Of a stretch of DNA of 11,570 nucleotides, positions 5,739 through 11,570 are shown one piece after another. Made by a program: the position numbers and the translations under genes. The notes below the pieces were generated by a model, which worked only from the letters and a program-made list of their open reading frames with translations, did no database searches and was not told the origin of the DNA. The stretch is from an uncultured Collinsella sp. (GTDB taxonomy: Bacteria > Actinomycetota > Coriobacteriia > Coriobacteriales > Coriobacteriaceae), in NCBI GenBank assembly GCA_900547835.1, contig URIJ01000054.1, positions 1-11,570 on the forward strand, in the 5' to 3' direction. Position 1 is the stretch's first letter; each line of letters opens with the position of its first letter.

Positions 5739-7304
5739 ATGACACCTGCGCGCTTTGAAATCGGACAAAAGCACAAGCAGGAGAGCGAGGCGGGTTCCAA
5801 GGCTAGTTGGAACACGCCTCGTTCCGATTCACGGCCAACGATGAGCTATCCCTCGCGCATGGCACTTGCTTTTGCTCTGACATCGCTCATGACGGTATTG
5901 GTGCTGGTGGGCGTTGTCTCTGTTGTGTGGGGCACGGTCTTTTCGGATTACACACGCTCCAATATCGTCGAAATCGCAAATTCCGCTGCCGAGAAGTTGG
6001 CGACCTCATATGAGGAAAACGGCTCTTGGACCGCGGGAGAACTGCGCACGGTCGCAACGTCGAGTTTGGTTTCCGACGATCTGGGCATGCAGGTCGTCAA
6101 TAAAAAGGGTGTGATCGTTTATGACGATTCCTGGCCCTCGGCAAGCGCCACCGCCGATGTACGCGAAAACCAGGCTACGACCGACGACACGAGCGGCAAG
6201 AGGGCATCGCATAGCCCGGTCTCGTCTGCTCCAACCGACTCCGATAGCGTTGCTAACGTCGAGATTGTAACGTCTTCCGGCGAGCATGTCGGACAGGTAA
6301 AGCTGTGGGCCATCGGCTCCGACGCTCTGCTCACCAAGGCGGACTCTGCGTTTAGGGAGAAGACCTTTAACGCCATGGCCCTCGCCGCGGTTGTTGCAAT
6401 CTGCATTTCGGTCGTTATCGGATCGCTCGTGTCGCGCATGCTCACCAAACCGATTCATCGCATCACCAGTACCGCAAAGCAAATCCGTGACGGCGACCTG
6501 TCGGCTCGCACGGGGCTGCGCGGTGATGACGAGATCGATCAGCTGGGTGAGACCTTCGATGAGATGGCCACCTCGCTCGAGAAGGATATGAAACACGAGA
6601 AGCGCCTGACCTCAGACGTTGCACACGAGCTTCGCACGCCGCTTATGGCCATGCTCGCAACGGTCGAGGCCATGCAGGATGGCGTGTATCCCACCGACGA
6701 TGAGCATTTGGAGACCGTTGCTTCCGAGACGCGTCGCCTGGCTCGTCTGGTGCAGCAGATGCTCGACCTGTCGCGCATGGAAAACAGCACGGCTCCGCTC
6801 AACCTTGAGCCGGTGGACATGATTCCTTTCGTGCGTTCCATCGTCAATGCCCAGGAGCGCCTGTTTGTCGACCGCGATCTGCGCTTGCGCTTTGCTGACG
6901 AGACCCAAGGTCACGACGATGTCGTCGAAGCCGATCCCGACATGATCACACAATGCGTCATCAATCTCATGAGCAACGCCATGCGCTACACCCCCGAGGG
7001 CGGTTGGGTCGTGGTGTCGGTGCTCAGTGACCGCAGGCACGTCAGCATTGCCGTTTCTGATACCGGCATCGGTATTGCCAAGGACGATCTGTCGCGCATT
7101 TTCGGGCGGTTTTGGCGCGCCGATGCCAGCCGCGCCCGCGAAGCTGGCGGCCTGGGCGTCGGCCTCGCCGTGACCAAGCAGATCGTCGAGCGTCACCATG
7201 GCTACATATCCGTGGAGTCGGAGCTTGGAAAGGGTACGACTTTTACAATTCATCTGCCCCGCGAGCACATGGCGGACGCGGCATCTACTACAATGGAGCA
7301 CTAG
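5739..7304 (+). CDS. HAMP-domain sensor histidine kinase
   Basis: A 521-residue membrane kinase, partner of the regulator just upstream. Order of parts: a polar cytoplasmic stretch of about 40 residues, membrane segment 1 (41-65), an outside domain of about 145 residues (66-208) with a Ser/Thr/Asp-rich linker at 131-172, membrane segment 2 (about 211-232), HAMP (233-285), the dimerisation and phosphoacceptor domain with H296 in DVAHELRTPL, and the ATPase domain with N box NLMSNAMRYTPEG (409-421), G1 DTGIGIA (441-447), F box FGRFWRA and G2 GGLGVGL (470-476). All catalytic boxes are intact. The ATG at 5739 has a modest AGGGA site; the ATG at residue 35 (MSYPSRMALAF) is a possible shorter start. 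The outside domain matches no sensor family I recognise. Confidence 0.93.
   Translation: MTPARFEIGQKHKQESEAGSKASWNTPRSDSRPTMSYPSRMALAFALTSLMTVLVLVGVVSVVWGTVFSDYTRSNIVEIANSAAEKLATSYEENGSWTAGELRTVATSSLVSDDLGMQVVNKKGVIVYDDSWPSASATADVRENQATTDDTSGKRASHSPVSSAPTDSDSVANVEIVTSSGEHVGQVKLWAIGSDALLTKADSAFREKTFNAMALAAVVAICISVVIGSLVSRMLTKPIHRITSTAKQIRDGDLSARTGLRGDDEIDQLGETFDEMATSLEKDMKHEKRLTSDVAHELRTPLMAMLATVEAMQDGVYPTDDEHLETVASETRRLARLVQQMLDLSRMENSTAPLNLEPVDMIPFVRSIVNAQERLFVDRDLRLRFADETQGHDDVVEADPDMITQCVINLMSNAMRYTPEGGWVVVSVLSDRRHVSIAVSDTGIGIAKDDLSRIFGRFWRADASRAREAGGLGVGLAVTKQIVERHHGYISVESELGKGTTFTIHLPREHMADAASTTMEH
7289..7294 (+). promoter_or_regulatory. Possible purC promoter, -10 box inside the kinase gene end
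   Basis: TACAAT with following GG matches the -10 contexts of purB and tRNA-Lys and lies 44 bases before the small ORF at 7333. No clear -35 is seen, so purC could instead be read from the kinase operon. Confidence 0.3.
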
Positions 7305-7332
7305 CTTTTCGCTATTCGGTGAAGGAGGGGCC

Positions 7333-7401
7333 GTGTCCCTGCCGCTCCGAGTTTGCGAAAACATGCGGGAAAGAACCCGCATTACTGTCGTATTTTGGTA
7401 A
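7333..7401 (+). CDS. Possible 22-residue leader peptide before purC
   Basis: A GTG at 7333 stands 4 bases after a strong AAGGAGG (7322-7328). The frame has 22 codons and ends in TAA at 7399-7401. That stop overlaps the purC binding site (AAGGAG at 7400-7405), an arrangement that would let ribosomes finishing here affect purC initiation. The peptide begins MSLPLRVCENMRERT and ends in VVFW. A 7-bp hairpin (ATGCGGG/CCCGCAT, 7363-7382, loop AAAGAA) lies inside the frame. It could be a regulatory leader or a small protein. Size alone makes chance possible, but the strong binding site with no other gene to serve argues for translation. Confidence 0.45.
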   Translation: MSLPLRVCENMRERTRITVVFW

Positions 7402-7413
7402 GGAGTGACTCAC

Positions 7414-8301
7414 GTGACAACGATGGAGCGTCGTCCGGATTCCCGTGGCAAGGTTCGTGATATTTACGATGCCGGTGAAAACCTGCTGATGGTCGCCACC
7501 GACCGCATTTCTGCGTTCGACTTCATTCTTCCCGACGAGATTCCGTTTAAGGGAGAGGTGCTCAATCGCATCTCGGCATTCTGGTTCGATAAGTTTGCCG
7601 ACATCGTTCCCAACCACCTCGTTTCCATCGACCCGGCGGATTTCCCCGAGGAGTTTGCTGAGTATCGTGACTACCTCGCTGGCCGCGCCATGCTGGTTAA
7701 GAAGGCCCAGACGATTCCTATCGAGTGCATCGTCCGCGGCTATCTGACCGGTTCGGGCAAGAAGACCTACGACGAGAACGGCACCGTCTGCGGCATCCAG
7801 CTGCCTGAGGGCCTGACCGAGGCTTCCAAGCTTCCCGAGCCGTTGTTCACGCCGTCCACGAAGGCCGAGATCGGTGACCACGACGAGAACATTTCGTTCG
7901 AGCGTTGCTGCGAGATCGTGGGCGAGGACATTGCCACGCAGATTCGCGACCTTTCCCTCAAGATCTACAAGGCCGCTGCCGAGTACGCCGCGACCCGTGG
8001 CATCATCATTGCCGACACCAAGTTCGAGTTTGGTGTCATCGATGGCAAGGTCACGCTGATCGACGAGTGCCTCACGCCCGACTCCAGCCGTTTCTGGCCT
8101 GCTGCCAGCTACGAGGAGGGCAAGATCCAGCCTAGCTACGACAAGCAATTCGTCCGCAATTGGCTCAAGGCCAACTGGGATATGACGGGGGAGACCCCGC
8201 ACCTGCCCGCCGAGGTCATCGATGGCACGTCCGAGCGCTATCGCGAGGCCTTCCAGATCATCACGGGCTTCCAGTTCACAAGCATGAAGGAGAACGCATA
8301 A
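7414..8301 (+). CDS. purC: Phosphoribosylaminoimidazole-succinocarboxamide synthase
   Basis: SAICAR synthetase, a cytoplasmic ATP-dependent enzyme joining CAIR and aspartate; PurB acts on its product. The protein has 295 residues, within the range of the longer PurC type. Visible motifs: the ATP-binding SRGKVRDIYDAG near 10-21, the signature DRISAFDFILP at 30-40, the substrate-binding ECIVRGYLTGSG at 104-115, and DTKFEFG at 201-207 with LIDECLTPDSSRFW at 215-228 (metal and nucleotide site). Starts considered: GTG 7405 lies inside the binding site, ATG 7423 is 17 bases from it, and GTG 7414 is 8 bases from AAGGAG, so 7414 is preferred. The next gene begins directly after its stop, so they form an operon. 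Confidence 0.96.
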   Translation: MTTMERRPDSRGKVRDIYDAGENLLMVATDRISAFDFILPDEIPFKGEVLNRISAFWFDKFADIVPNHLVSIDPADFPEEFAEYRDYLAGRAMLVKKAQTIPIECIVRGYLTGSGKKTYDENGTVCGIQLPEGLTEASKLPEPLFTPSTKAEIGDHDENISFERCCEIVGEDIATQIRDLSLKIYKAAAEYAATRGIIIADTKFEFGVIDGKVTLIDECLTPDSSRFWPAASYEEGKIQPSYDKQFVRNWLKANWDMTGETPHLPAEVIDGTSERYREAFQIITGFQFTSMKENA

Positions 8302-8877
8302 GTGAGTACCCGTAGCGCCACGAACAAGCGCACGCAATCCCACGAGGTTACCGGGGTTGCGCGCAAGTCCGCCGCATCCGCCAAGCCCGCCCGTCAGGCA
8401 GCGAGCTCTGTCCGCGTCGTGCCGGCTTCGTCTAAGGCACGCCGCAAAGAGCTCGAGAAGGGCGAGAACCTCGAGGGCCTCTCTAAAGAGGAGAAGCGCG
8501 CCCGCAAGGCCAAGCAGCGCGCCAAGGAGGACCGCATCTATACGGTGTCGAATATCCTCCTCAAGCAGGACGAGGACTACACCAAGCGCCGTCGCATCTG
8601 GTGGATTGTGCTCGCCATTGGCATGGTGCTCGTCGTGGCAATTTGGGCCTCGCTGTACTTCGCTCCCGCTGGCATGGTGTCCAGCCCTGTCCAGATGGTC
8701 GGCATCGTTTTGTCCTACGTCATCATTTTGGGCGACTTTATCTATGACTTCGCTCGTATTCGTCCCTTGCGCAACATGTACCGCGCGCAGGCCGAGGGCA
8801 TGTCCGAGAACAAGCTCAACGCTCTTATTGAGCGCGCGGCTGCCGAGGAGGACCAGAAGGACTCCAAGAAGAAGTAG
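8302..8877 (+). CDS. Small basic membrane protein, unknown function
   Basis: A 191-residue protein that I do not recognise. Residues 1-98 are strongly basic and rich in Ala, Lys and Arg, with a likely charged helix at 44-78 (KARRKELEKGENLEG..SKEEKRARKAKQRAKEDR). Two membrane segments follow, about 99-120 and 128-149, joined by a short outside loop, then a charged tail ending in DSKKK. Both ends should be in the cytoplasm by the positive-inside rule. Translation starts at GTG 8302, directly after the purC stop, with AAGGAG at 8287-8292 inside the purC end. It is therefore cotranscribed with purC, though nothing in it suggests purine metabolism. A strong terminator follows. Confidence 0.75.
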   Translation: MSTRSATNKRTQSHEVTGVARKSAASAKPARQAASSVRVVPASSKARRKELEKGENLEGLSKEEKRARKAKQRAKEDRIYTVSNILLKQDEDYTKRRRIWWIVLAIGMVLVVAIWASLYFAPAGMVSSPVQMVGIVLSYVIILGDFIYDFARIRPLRNMYRAQAEGMSENKLNALIERAAAEEDQKDSKKK

Positions 8878-8881
8878 CGTT

Positions 8882-8911
8882 TGCATACATACTTATCGCT
8901 AAGATATAAGG
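8882..8911 (+). promoter_or_regulatory. Possible aminopeptidase promoter overlapping the upstream terminator
   Basis: TTGCAT at 8882-8887, an 18-base spacer and TATAAG at 8906-8911. The start point would fall near 8918, inside the terminator stem, so transcripts starting here would lack its 5' arm and would not be stopped by it. Confidence 0.3.
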
Positions 8912-8939
8912 CGCGTCGTTTTTGCGGCGCGCCTTTTTA
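8909..8939 (+). terminator. Intrinsic terminator of the purC operon
   Basis: AAGGCGCGTCG pairs with CGGCGCGCCTT (11 bp, one T-G pair), loop TTTTTG, then a run of T to 8939. It lies 31 bases after the membrane-protein stop. Confidence 0.88.
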
Positions 8940-8966
8940 CTGTTCTATAGATAGATGGAGTGGCAC

Positions 8967-10247
8967 ATGATTCGAGCTGCCCTGACGGTCGAAGAGGCTC
9001 TGGAGGGCATGAAGGCCCTGGAGCCCAAGATTAAAAACTACGCGCGCCTGGTCGTCCGCAAGGGCGTAAACGTCAAGCCCGGCCAGGAGGTCGTCGTTCA
9101 GTCTCCGGTCGAGTGCGCGCCGTTTGCGCGCGTGGTGGTCGCGGAGGCCTATGCTTCCGGTGCCGGTCACGTGACGGTTATTTGGGCCGATGACGCCGTG
9201 ACGAGGCTCACGTACGAGCATGTCGAGAAAAGCTATTTTGAGCAGACGCCCGAGTGGAAGCGCCTGCAGCTTGATTCATTGGCCCAGGATGGTGCCTGCT
9301 TTATCTTTATCGAGGGTGCGGACCCTGCCGCTCTTAAGGGCATCGATCCCGCTAAGCCTGCTGCAGCTTCTAAGGCAAGGAACACGCAGTGCAAGGTCTT
9401 CCGCCGCGGACTGGACTACAACATCAACCCGTGGTGCATCGCCGGCGCGCCGGTCGTCGCCTGGGCGCGCGAGGTGTTCCCGGGAGACGCCGATGAGGTT
9501 GCAATCTATAAGCTGTGGAATGCGATTCTGCACACCGCTCGCGCCGATGGCCAGGACCCGGAGAGCGACTGGGAACTCCATGACGCCGCATTCGAAAAGA
9601 ACCTGCGTTTCCTGAACGACAATCGTTTCGACTACCTGCATTACACCGCGGCAAATGGAACCGATCTGACGATTGGCATGACGAAAGGTCACGAGTGGGC
9701 CGGCGGCAAGGGCAAGACGCCCGATGGGCACCCCTTCTTCCCCAACATTCCCACCGAGGAAGTCTTCACCTCGCCTGACCGTATGCGTGCCGACGGTATC
9801 GTGTATTCGGCTATGCCGCTCATTCACCACGGTAACAAGGTTGACGATTTTTGGATTAAGTTTGAGGCGGGCCGCGTAGTGGACTACGATGCCCGCGTGG
9901 GTAAGGCGACGCTTGCGAGCATTATTGACACCGATGAAGGTGCCGCTCATCTGGGTGAGGTCGCGCTTATCTCCAAGAACACGCCGATCCGTGAAAGTGG
10001 CGTTCTATTCTATGACACGCTCTATGATGAGAACGCCAGCTGCCATCTCGCGCTGGGTGTCGGTTTCCCCGAATGCATCGAAGGTGGGTATGACATGTCC
10101 AAGGAGGAGCTCCTGGAGCATGGCGTTAACGTCTCGAGCACGCACGTCGATTTTATGATCGGCACGGACGACATCGATATTGTGGGCATTACGCCTGATG
10201 GACGTGAAGTTGTGATTTTCCAGAACGGCCAATGGAGTTGGGAATAG
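8967..10247 (+). CDS. Aminopeptidase, peptidase family M29
   Basis: A 426-residue cytoplasmic metal-dependent aminopeptidase of the AmpS/PepS/AmpT family, which removes N-terminal residues from peptides using two metal ions. The N-terminal part has the family pattern VKPGQEVVVQSPVECAPFAR near 36-55. Probable metal ligands are E264 or E265 in NIPTEEVFTSP, E331 in HLGEVALI, H360 in NASCHLALG, and H393 and D395 in STHVDFMIG; Y349 or Y353 in FYDTLYDENA fits the catalytic tyrosine. Length and end (QNGQWSWE) are normal. I chose the ATG at 8967, 6 bases after GGAG; the ATG at 8955 has no binding site. The gene lies alone between the purC terminator and tRNA-Lys, whose -35 overlaps its last codons. 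Confidence 0.93.
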   Translation: MIRAALTVEEALEGMKALEPKIKNYARLVVRKGVNVKPGQEVVVQSPVECAPFARVVVAEAYASGAGHVTVIWADDAVTRLTYEHVEKSYFEQTPEWKRLQLDSLAQDGACFIFIEGADPAALKGIDPAKPAAASKARNTQCKVFRRGLDYNINPWCIAGAPVVAWAREVFPGDADEVAIYKLWNAILHTARADGQDPESDWELHDAAFEKNLRFLNDNRFDYLHYTAANGTDLTIGMTKGHEWAGGKGKTPDGHPFFPNIPTEEVFTSPDRMRADGIVYSAMPLIHHGNKVDDFWIKFEAGRVVDYDARVGKATLASIIDTDEGAAHLGEVALISKNTPIRESGVLFYDTLYDENASCHLALGVGFPECIEGGYDMSKEELLEHGVNVSSTHVDFMIGTDDIDIVGITPDGREVVIFQNGQWSWE

Positions 10248-10266
10248 TCCCAGACCGTGGTACAAT
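10238..10266 (+). promoter_or_regulatory. tRNA-Lys promoter
   Basis: TTGGGA (10238-10243), a spacer of exactly 17 bases and TACAAT (10261-10266), ending 9 bases before the mature tRNA. The -35 overlaps the end of the aminopeptidase gene. This is the best sigma-70-type promoter in the window. Confidence 0.7.
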
Positions 10267-10275
10267 GCCACCCGC

Positions 10276-10348
10276 GGGCCGTTAGCTCAGCTGGCAGAGC
10301 AGGGGACTTTTAATCCCAAGGTCCAGGGTTCGAACCCCTGACGGCCCA
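10276..10348 (+). tRNA. tRNA-Lys(TTT)
   Basis: A complete cloverleaf of 73 bases: acceptor GGGCCGT/ACGGCCC, D arm with AGCTCAGCTGGCAGAGC, anticodon loop CTTTTAA with anticodon TTT for lysine, T arm with GGTTCGAAC, discriminator A. The CCA end is not encoded (ACCC follows) and would be added by the nucleotidyltransferase, unlike the encoded CCA of the tRNA-Gly fragment in this window. The gene has its own promoter and terminator. Confidence 0.97.
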
Positions 10349-10362
10349 CCCAAAGATTGTTG

Positions 10363-10393
10363 AGACGGTCAACTTCGGTTGGCCGTCTTTTTT
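10363..10393 (+). terminator. Intrinsic terminator of tRNA-Lys
   Basis: AGACGGTCAAC pairs with GTTGGCCGTCT (11 bp, one T-G pair) around a TTCG tetraloop, followed by six T in a row. Confidence 0.92.
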
Positions 10394-10403
10394 GTCGCCC
10401 TTT

Positions 10404-10535
10404 CATGGGTTCGAACCCGTCGGGGCGCGGAGCTGAGTAAACGCGTGAGCGTTTGCCAGCGCAGCGCGCAAGGCGCGAAAGCGCCGCAGCGGCCGCCTGC
10501 GGAGCAGGCTGAACCCCTGACGGCCCACCCAAAGA
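10404..10535. repeat. Three-hairpin module with tRNA-Lys tail copy
   Basis: The same plan as the tRNA-Gly module: a T-arm-like palindrome GGGTTCGAACCC (10407-10418), hairpin 1 AAACGC/GCGTTT with loop GTGA (10439-10454), hairpin 2 GGCGC/GCGCC with loop GAAA (10472-10485), hairpin 3 GCCTGC/GCAGGC with loop GGA (10495-10509), then the tRNA-Lys tail at 10511. GCAAGG before and CCGCAGC around the end of hairpin 2 are shared with the tRNA-Gly module. The stems differ in sequence but keep pairing, which points to selection on, or descent of, the structure. Confidence 0.75.
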
Positions 10536-10547
10536 AAGGAAAACAAA

Positions 10548-11344
10548 ATGAAAATAGATAGATACGGAATTAGCGGCAGCACATTAAAGATAATAGCAGC
10601 CATTTCGATGGTTCTCGATCATGTAAGCAGGATCGTCCTGACCAATGGAATCATGACTCACGCATCATACAGTCAGATATCAGACGAACAGTGGGCGATT
10701 CTAAGCGAGGCTTCTGATGTGCTTCATGTTCTTGGCAGAATTGCATTTCCTTTATTTTGCTTTTTGATAGTTGAGGGATTTTTGCATACTCATGACATAA
10801 AGAAGTACCTGCGAAATATGCTTGTCTTCGCAATCATTGCGGAGCCCATATACGATTTCGTTCAAACCGGGCAACTATTTGACCCTCGGCAACAAATGTT
10901 ATGTGTGAGCTCCTGCTTTCCTTGGTCTTTTTGATTATTCTGGAAAAGATACAAAGTCTTTCAAAATGGAAAAGGTACATCGCAGAAACTGCTCTGATTG
11001 TTTTGACAGCGCTGGCAGCTGAATACACTAAACTAGATGGCGGTGTGTATGGCATTCTGCTTGTGGCTGCATTCTATTTATTCCACAACAGCAAGGCCAA
11101 GATGTTCTTTGCTGCAGTATGCGCAGTGCTCCTTTCGTCATGCCATATAGTTGGCGGCGGATTAGAGTTTGCTACAGCTAATGTATTTAATCCTGATGTT
11201 GCTGCCGCGGTCGTTTCGTTGCTGCTTATCAATTTTTATAATGGCAAGCGAGGGCTGAAGCTGAAATACTTCTTCTACATTTTCTATCCGGCACATCTTG
11301 CTCTGCTTTATGGTGCCTCACTTATTGTTTTGAACTGCCTTTAA
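10548..11344 (+). pseudogene. traX-like membrane protein gene, frameshifted
   Basis: A TraX-family multi-pass membrane protein read in two frames. The first (10548 to a stop at 10934) gives SGSTLKIIAAISMVLDHVSR, LGRIAFPLFCFLIVEGF and AEPIYDFV, all typical of TraX. After about 10881-10897 the homology continues one frame back, as TNVMCELLLSLVFLIILE, and ends with the TraX-like FYIFYPAHLALLYGAS. One deleted base (or two inserted) explains it. The joined protein would have about 265 residues, near the family length. A good AAAGG site precedes the ATG, and part of this region comes from the tRNA-Lys tail copy. The gene is AT-richer than its neighbours (many ATA, AAA, AGA codons), so it was probably acquired. 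TraX acetylates F pilin in E. coli; the role of chromosomal relatives is unknown. A sequencing error is the main alternative to true loss. Confidence 0.8.
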
Positions 11345-11530
11345 AAACTCTCAAACAAGTCTCTGAAAGCAGAAACAAATTGACCCTAAGGCTGCTTGTG
11401 AATTTCTGGAAGACCGGAGAGACGCGAGGATAGGCAACGAGGGCTGCAGAAAGATGATTCGAAAGCATGAATGGCAGCGAGAAAATGAGTTCGGAAGCAC
11501 CCCTCTGGATGCTCCAGCATAGAATAGAAT
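11345..11530. other. Region without a recognisable gene
   Basis: Between the traX remnant and the last terminator there is one open frame with no clear start, from about 11371 to a TAG near 11522, reading like charged coding sequence (FLEDRRDARIGNEGCRKM). It may be the remains of another gene of the acquired segment, but I recognise no family. Confidence 0.3.
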
Positions 11531-11558
11531 GCGATCGGCTCCGGCTGGTCGCTTTTTT
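11531..11558 (+). terminator. Intrinsic terminator at the window end
   Basis: GCGATCGGC pairs with GCTGGTCGC (9 bp with two G-T pairs), loop TCCG, then six T. It would end transcripts of the traX segment. Confidence 0.8.
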
Positions 11559-11570
11559 GTTGCCGGTGCA

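Larger units (their letters stand above)
10332..10535 (+). repeat. 25-base direct repeat of the tRNA-Lys 3' end and flank
   Basis: The 25 bases at 10332-10356 (GAACCCCTGACGGCCC and on to AAAGA) recur exactly at 10511-10535. The repeat includes the tRNA from the T loop to the acceptor end plus 8 bases beyond the gene, so shared tRNA function does not explain it. The 154 bases between the copies hold the terminator and the hairpin module. It resembles the direct repeats that border an inserted element at a tRNA 3' end. Confidence 0.85.

Noticed and set aside
5011..5745. 244-codon minus-strand frame opposite the response regulator
   Set aside because: Shadow of a clear OmpR-family gene; no domain is recognisable.
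7312..8886. 524-codon minus-strand frame opposite purC and the membrane protein gene
   Set aside because: Long antisense frames are common in GC-rich genes with biased third positions. No binding site or family resemblance is seen, and both sense genes are well supported.
10287..10532. 81-codon minus-strand frame across tRNA-Lys and the hairpin module
   Set aside because: It reads the antisense of a tRNA (RQGFEPWTLGLKVPCSAS is a familiar false translation of a tRNA gene) and of hairpins.

Overview
The window is GC-rich, densely coded bacterial chromosome. The gene content (purB, a TSCPD protein, a Tat lipoprotein, an OmpR/HAMP-kinase pair, purC, an M29 aminopeptidase), the codon use and the -10 boxes of TACAAT type suggest a gut actinobacterium of the Coriobacteriia, most likely Collinsella-like. 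That assignment is inference from general resemblance, not from a search.

Layout. Positions 1-1477 are the right-hand end of an integrative element: a complete tyrosine integrase (minus strand), a coupled partial gene running off the left edge, a set of short repeats in the integrase leader, and the 3' half of a tRNA-Gly(CCC) gene that marks the attachment site. The tRNA's own terminator follows at 1486-1520. Positions 1521-1800 hold no gene but are full of hairpins and copies of tRNA 3' ends. Then come purB (1902-3248), an overlapping pair made of a TSCPD protein and a Tat lipoprotein (3377-4851), a response regulator and sensor kinase (5005-7304), a possible 22-residue leader ORF followed by purC and a small basic membrane protein (7333-8877), and an M29 aminopeptidase (8967-10247). 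tRNA-Lys(TTT) lies at 10276-10348 with a good promoter and terminator. It is followed by a second hairpin module that ends in an exact 25-base copy of the tRNA-Lys 3' end and its flank, then by an AT-richer traX-like gene broken by one frameshift (10548-11344) and a terminator at the window end.

How the parts relate. purB and purC encode two steps of purine synthesis (SAICAR synthetase and adenylosuccinate lyase) but are separate transcription units here, with the two-component system between them. The clearest unexplained signal is the shared architecture downstream of the two tRNA loci: terminator, T-arm-like sequence, three short hairpins with GAA/GNRA-type loops, then a direct copy of that tRNA's own 3' tail. 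A shortened relative at 1712-1799 ends in what looks like a third, different tRNA tail. This looks like a small repeat family tied to tRNA 3' ends, and it sits at the two places where foreign DNA (integrase element, traX) adjoins the chromosome.
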